From positions 1-9,426 of the forward strand of contig WQWG01000019.1 of the NCBI GenBank assembly GCA_009785435.1: a stretch of DNA of 9,426 bases, given 5' to 3'. Shown here piece after piece: positions 6,996 through 9,426 of the stretch. The translations under genes were made by a program, and so were the position numbers. Under the pieces are notes generated by a model. That model worked only from the letters and a program-made list of their open reading frames with translations. It searched no databases and was not told where the DNA came from. The stretch comes from Clostridiales bacterium. Its GTDB lineage: Bacteria > Bacillota > Clostridia > Peptostreptococcales > Anaerovoracaceae. Positions within the stretch are counted from its first letter, which is position 1. Every line of letters begins with the position of its first letter.

Positions 6996-7804
6996 AAAAT
7001 GTGGTTCGATTGATCTGGCTGTTGGTCTTTGTTGTCGCGCTCATTCACATCATCCATGCGTTAACCTTAGACAGGACAATTGAATACAAGGAAGTTCGCT
7101 TCTATTCCTCGCGCTGGCCGCAAGTTTTGGATGGTTATCAAATCGCTTTTGTTACCGACACCCATGTCATGTCTGATGAAGCGTTACTGGATGTCGTGGA
7201 GCAGATCAATGCATGGCAAGCAGACTTGCTGTTGCTGGGCGGGGATTTTACATTCAGAGGCAGCCATTACCGAAGAACAATGGCGATTTTGTCGCAGACG
7301 GAAACCACGGATGGGATATTTGGTGTGGAGGGCAATCATGATGACTTCAGGCACCTGTTTGCCGCCATGGAAGCATACGGCATCGTGCCGTTATCCAATA
7401 ACGGCATTCATATCCATGAGGGGTTTTACTTGGCAGGTGTTGAAGACCTGTGGAACAGAAACCCCTGTGTAGCCAAATCCATTGCGGATGCGACGGAAGA
7501 TGACTTTGTGTTGCTGATCTCGCACAATCCTGATGTCTCGATGCAACAGGATACCACCGGTGTGGATTTGATTCTAAGCGGACATACCCATGGCGGGCAA
7601 ATCACATTCTTTGGCATATGGGCACCGTACTTCACATTTACCGGATTCACCGGCTATGGCCAGCGGTTTGTATGCGGGTGGGCTGTCTCGCGGGATGGCG
7701 TGCCTGTCTATATCAGCCGAGGTGTCGGACAATATCTGCCCAGAGTCTTTGCTCGGCCTCAGGTCATACTGGTGACGATGGCAACCGGCCCGAAGATGTT
7801 TTAA
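6992..7804 (+). CDS. Membrane-anchored metallophosphoesterase, YkuE/YaeI-like
   Basis: A calcineurin-type dinuclear-metal phosphoesterase of 270 aa. The N-terminus has one hydrophobic segment (residues 6-25) acting as signal anchor, so the catalytic domain probably faces outward. All core motifs are present: TDTHV (D56, H58), GGDF (D85), GVEGNHD (N115, H116), LISHNPD (H178) and SGHTHGGQ (H198, H200). The tail with RGVGQYLPRVFARPQVILVT is typical of the YkuE/YaeI group, some members of which act on lipid or UDP-sugar-lipid substrates; the substrate here is unknown. The start overlaps the stop of the DUF4173 gene by ATGA. Its last 41 bases overlap the 3' end of niaX on the other strand. Confidence 0.9.
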   Translation: MKNVVRLIWLLVFVVALIHIIHALTLDRTIEYKEVRFYSSRWPQVLDGYQIAFVTDTHVMSDEALLDVVEQINAWQADLLLLGGDFTFRGSHYRRTMAILSQTETTDGIFGVEGNHDDFRHLFAAMEAYGIVPLSNNGIHIHEGFYLAGVEDLWNRNPCVAKSIADATEDDFVLLISHNPDVSMQQDTTGVDLILSGHTHGGQITFFGIWAPYFTFTGFTGYGQRFVCGWAVSRDGVPVYISRGVGQYLPRVFARPQVILVTMATGPKMF

Positions 7805-8354
7805 AGAGTTGCGCAAGAGCGGGTTGCTTTTTTAGAGGCAAGATAACAATGCGTGCAATCTCAAAATCCACCATGCTATGAATGACAGACCCAAAGCCGA
7901 CCAGCAATAAAACGGACATCAGAAACGTTTGCTCATAAAAGGCAGCACCGAGATGGCCGCCAAAGTAGAAAAGACCGACGACCACAACTTCGGAAGCGGC
8001 GTGAATGATCGCGATACAAAATGAAAATATTCTTAACTGTATAGTTGAAAGCGGTTTCTTTGATACCTTGTGCAGATAGAAAGACCCTAACGTCGCAAAG
8101 ATGATGTGACTGGCTGCTCTCAGCACCACAACGATGGGAAAGCCGCCCAAAAAGAAACCAAGCGTTGTACCAAAAACAACGAGTGCTGCCATGGATGTTG
8201 AAATGAACATCGCGATGAAGATGACGACATGGCTCGCAAGCGTATAGGAAGCCGGCTCAATGATGATTCGAAGTGGCGAAAACATGGGAATGATCACCCC
8301 GATTGCAATCAGCAATCCTGCCATGGTTAGTTTGATAACGTTTTGATTTCTCAT
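7764..8354 (-). CDS. niaX: Niacin ECF transporter S component NiaX
   Basis: Substrate-binding membrane subunit predicted to capture niacin for an energy-coupling-factor transporter, using shared EcfA/EcfA'/EcfT subunits encoded elsewhere. The 196 aa contain about five to six hydrophobic segments, beginning with LTMAGLLIAIGVIIP (9-23), which carries the AxxxA-like pattern that S components use to contact EcfT. Further segments include HVVIFIAMF, LVVFGTTLGFFLG and VVVLRAASHIIFATLG. The niacin call rests on the adjacent NiaR gene and the NiaR-like operator in front of it, in addition to the S-component look. The start at 8354 has GGAGGG about 6 nt upstream. The polar C-terminal tail (after about 175) is unlike the membrane core and runs antisense into the phosphoesterase gene. 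Confidence 0.85.
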   Translation of the reverse strand: MRNQNVIKLTMAGLLIAIGVIIPMFSPLRIIIEPASYTLASHVVIFIAMFISTSMAALVVFGTTLGFFLGGFPIVVVLRAASHIIFATLGSFYLHKVSKKPLSTIQLRIFSFCIAIIHAASEVVVVGLFYFGGHLGAAFYEQTFLMSVLLLVGFGSVIHSMVDFEIARIVILPLKKQPALAQLFKTSSGRLPSSPV

Positions 8355-8366
8355 AATATCCCTCCA

Positions 8367-8388
8367 TACTTGTGTCTTGACATATGTA
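8367..8388. promoter_or_regulatory. NiaR operator candidate
   Basis: An imperfect palindrome TACTTGTGTC-TT-GACATATGTA: the left arm and the reverse complement of the right arm agree at 8 of 10 positions. The GTGTC-TT-GACA core resembles NiaR (YrxA) boxes as I recall them. It sits directly downstream of the niaX -10 box and covers the predicted transcription start, the classic place for repression. Confidence 0.72.
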
Positions 8389-8389
8389 A

Positions 8390-8418
8390 AGGATACAGGA
8401 GGATTTTGCGTTTGTCAA
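8390..8418 (-). promoter_or_regulatory. niaX promoter
   Basis: On the minus strand TTGACA (8418-8413) is followed after 17 bp by TATCCT (8395-8390; 4 of 6 matches to TATAAT). The -35 begins 4 nt beyond the niaR stop codon. niaX therefore has its own promoter besides any read-through from niaR. Confidence 0.7.
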
Positions 8419-8421
8419 GGT

Positions 8422-8940
8422 TTAATCCTGAAATAAATATCCTTTTGTTTCCAGTGCCTTGCAGACTTGTTCAAAATGCGCTTTATCACGGCAGGCAATT
8501 GTATGAAGATGCACACCCATTGTCAGTGCTGACAAAAGTTTGACTTCTGACGAGGCCACTTGATTCATGAAAAGATCGACATCTTTTTTTCCTGTGAGGT
8601 TTAAGCTGCCTGTGATTTCGCCATAGATTTCATGTTCGACGATCACATTCACAACGACAGCGCCCAAATCGACAATGGTGTACAATTCGTCTTTTGTATC
8701 TTCCGACGTATGTCGGCAAGCCACTTTGCCCAAATATTGATGGAGTTCCTTAAATGCCGGAACCATATATCCTCTCGCGGTGGCGATGATTTCATGTCCT
8801 TGCGCACGCAGCAGAGCAATATCGCCAACAATAACTTGCCTGCTTACGTTGAGCGTTTTTGCCAACGAAGAAGCGCTTACAGGCGATTCACACCGGCCGA
8901 TCATATTTAAAATCTGTTCTCTGCGTACACTTGCGTCCAT
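8422..8940 (-). CDS. niaR: NiaR, niacin-responsive transcriptional repressor (HTH plus 3H domain)
   Basis: Represses NAD-salvage and niacin-uptake genes when niacin is bound. The 172 aa split into an HTH_11-type winged helix (about 5-58; RREQILNMIGRCESPVSASS, then SRQVIVGDIALLRAQG) and a 3H domain (about 62-172). The conserved histidines of the 3H domain are visible at H77 (CRH), H103 (VEHEIYGEI) and H144/H146 (GVHLHTI); these bind a metal in the family and with it the ligand. Length is typical. The ATG at 8940 has AAGGA 8 nt upstream. The gene lies 18 nt after the GIY-YIG gene and directly before niaX, whose operator it should bind. Confidence 0.92.
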   Translation of the reverse strand: MDASVRREQILNMIGRCESPVSASSLAKTLNVSRQVIVGDIALLRAQGHEIIATARGYMVPAFKELHQYLGKVACRHTSEDTKDELYTIVDLGAVVVNVIVEHEIYGEITGSLNLTGKKDVDLFMNQVASSEVKLLSALTMGVHLHTIACRDKAHFEQVCKALETKGYLFQD

Positions 8941-8958
8941 AAAAGGATTCCTTTCATT

Positions 8959-9201
8959 TCACGGCATCATCAACTTCAGTTTTTTTGCTCTTTCCATTTT
9001 CTTGATTTGAGCCTCACGTTTCAGGGCATCGGATTTGTTGTCACAGCTTTCTTTGTACACAAGGGCTACCGGAATGCGGCCGCACGTATATTTTGCGCCT
9101 TTGCCACGATTGTGAGCGGCTACACGGCTTTCCAAATCGTTCGTAATTCCTGTATACAAGGTGTCATCCGCACATTTGAGGATGTAGACGAAATAGCTCA
9201 A
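8959..9201 (-). CDS. GIY-YIG domain protein, UPF0213/YhbQ-like
   Basis: An 80-aa single-domain member of the GIY-YIG nuclease superfamily. Visible elements: FVYILKCADDTLYTGIT (4-20, the GIY...YIG strands), R26 in DLESRVAAH, H30, NRGKGAKYT (31-39), and the helix DALKREAQIKKMERAKK (58-74) with E63 at the position of the family's metal-binding glutamate. Related small proteins have been implicated in DNA transactions, but the role of this one is unknown. The start codon is TTG at 9201; it is chosen because GGAGG lies 8 nt upstream and no ATG precedes the conserved FVYIL strand. Probably co-transcribed with niaR, 18 nt downstream; a functional link to niacin is not implied. Confidence 0.9.
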   Translation of the reverse strand: MSYFVYILKCADDTLYTGITNDLESRVAAHNRGKGAKYTCGRIPVALVYKESCDNKSDALKREAQIKKMERAKKLKLMMP

Positions 9202-9283
9202 AAAAGATTCCTCCGTTTACTCTTCCCATCATAACGCTCGTTTACACAAAGCAATACAAATCAAAAGAGCATATTGTAAGGTC

Positions 9284-9312
9284 ATTATATAATGAAATGC
9301 CTATTTCCACAA
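9284..9312 (-). promoter_or_regulatory. Possible promoter for the GIY-YIG/niaR transcript
   Basis: On the minus strand a perfect TATAAT (9289-9284) follows TTGTGG (9312-9307; only TTG matches the -35 consensus) after 17 bp. It would give a leader of about 75 nt before the TTG start. The TATA stretch is itself palindromic, so orientation is uncertain. Confidence 0.4.
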
Positions 9313-9340
9313 TTGCGAAAAAATATTTTCATTCGGTGCG

Positions 9341-9369
9341 TTCCCAAAATTCCCCTTTTCTGCTATGAT
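9341..9369 (+). promoter_or_regulatory. Extended -10 promoter for the gene at the right edge
   Basis: TGCTATGAT at 9361-9369 is an extended -10 (TGn plus TATGAT). TTCCCA at 9341-9346 is a weak -35 at 17-bp spacing. Start of transcription expected near 9376, about 40 nt before the ATG at 9416. Confidence 0.5.
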
Positions 9370-9415
9370 AAAAGGACAAATTGACAGCTTGATTGTGTGA
9401 ATATTGAGGGGGCAT

Positions 9416-9426
9416 ATGAAGAGATA
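9416..9426 (+). CDS. Start of an unidentified gene (cut by the window edge)
   Basis: An ATG preceded by GAGG at 9406-9409 with 6-nt spacing, downstream of a plausible promoter. Only the first three codons (Met-Lys-Arg) are inside the window, so nothing can be said about the product. Confidence 0.5.

Noticed and set aside
7801..7833. Intrinsic terminator after the phosphoesterase (AAGAGC...GCTTTT and T-run)
   Set aside because: The stem is 4-6 bp with a wobble pair and lies within the niaX coding sequence; too weak to list as a feature.
9381..9409. TTGACA at 9381 as the -35 of the right-edge gene
   Set aside because: At 17-bp spacing the -10 would be TTGAGG, which is poor and overlaps the ribosome binding site; the extended -10 at 9361 fits better.

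Overview
The window looks like a chromosomal segment of a moderate-GC Bacillota (Firmicutes), probably Clostridia-like. The basis is strong AGGAGG-type ribosome binding sites, consensus -35/-10 promoters, the NiaR/NiaX niacin pair, a YozG-like regulator next to a DUF2975 membrane protein, and an ECF-type S component. The genus cannot be read from the sequence.

Layout. (1) At the left edge, on +, is the 3' part of a class I 23S rRNA (uracil-5-)-methyltransferase of the RlmD/RlmCD type (1-789), presumably core genome. (2) Converging on it is a compact minus-strand operon (4471 down to 827) of four genes: a short HicB-like protein lacking the usual C-terminal DNA-binding part, a PD-(D/E)XK nuclease-like protein, a beta-CASP metallo-beta-lactamase-fold nuclease related to RNase J, and a T4 Rnl1-like RNA ligase. 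The nuclease and beta-CASP genes are joined by an ATGA overlap, the ligase follows after 15 nt, and a promoter with a perfect TATAAT lies ahead of hicB. Two predicted nucleases plus a strand-sealing ligase suggest an RNA (perhaps tRNA) cutting/processing and repair module, possibly linked to phage or plasmid conflict. This is the best candidate for an undescribed system here; the function is inferred.

(3) Divergent from that operon, on +, a consensus promoter and a 14-bp-arm palindrome precede a four-gene unit: DUF2975 membrane protein, Cro/C1-type HTH regulator, large DUF4173 membrane protein, and a membrane-anchored YkuE/YaeI-like metallophosphoesterase. It resembles a self-regulated envelope-related unit of unknown role.

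(4) The right part carries a minus-strand vitamin B3 module: a GIY-YIG domain protein (TTG start), NiaR (the niacin-responsive 3H-domain repressor) and NiaX (niacin ECF transporter S component). A 22-bp NiaR-like operator sits over the start of niaX transcription. The niaX 3' end overlaps the phosphoesterase 3' end on the opposite strand by 41 bp. (5) The right edge holds a promoter and the first codons of another + gene. No rRNA, tRNA, CRISPR array, transposase or other mobile-element gene was seen. Intergenic stretches are all below 300 bases.
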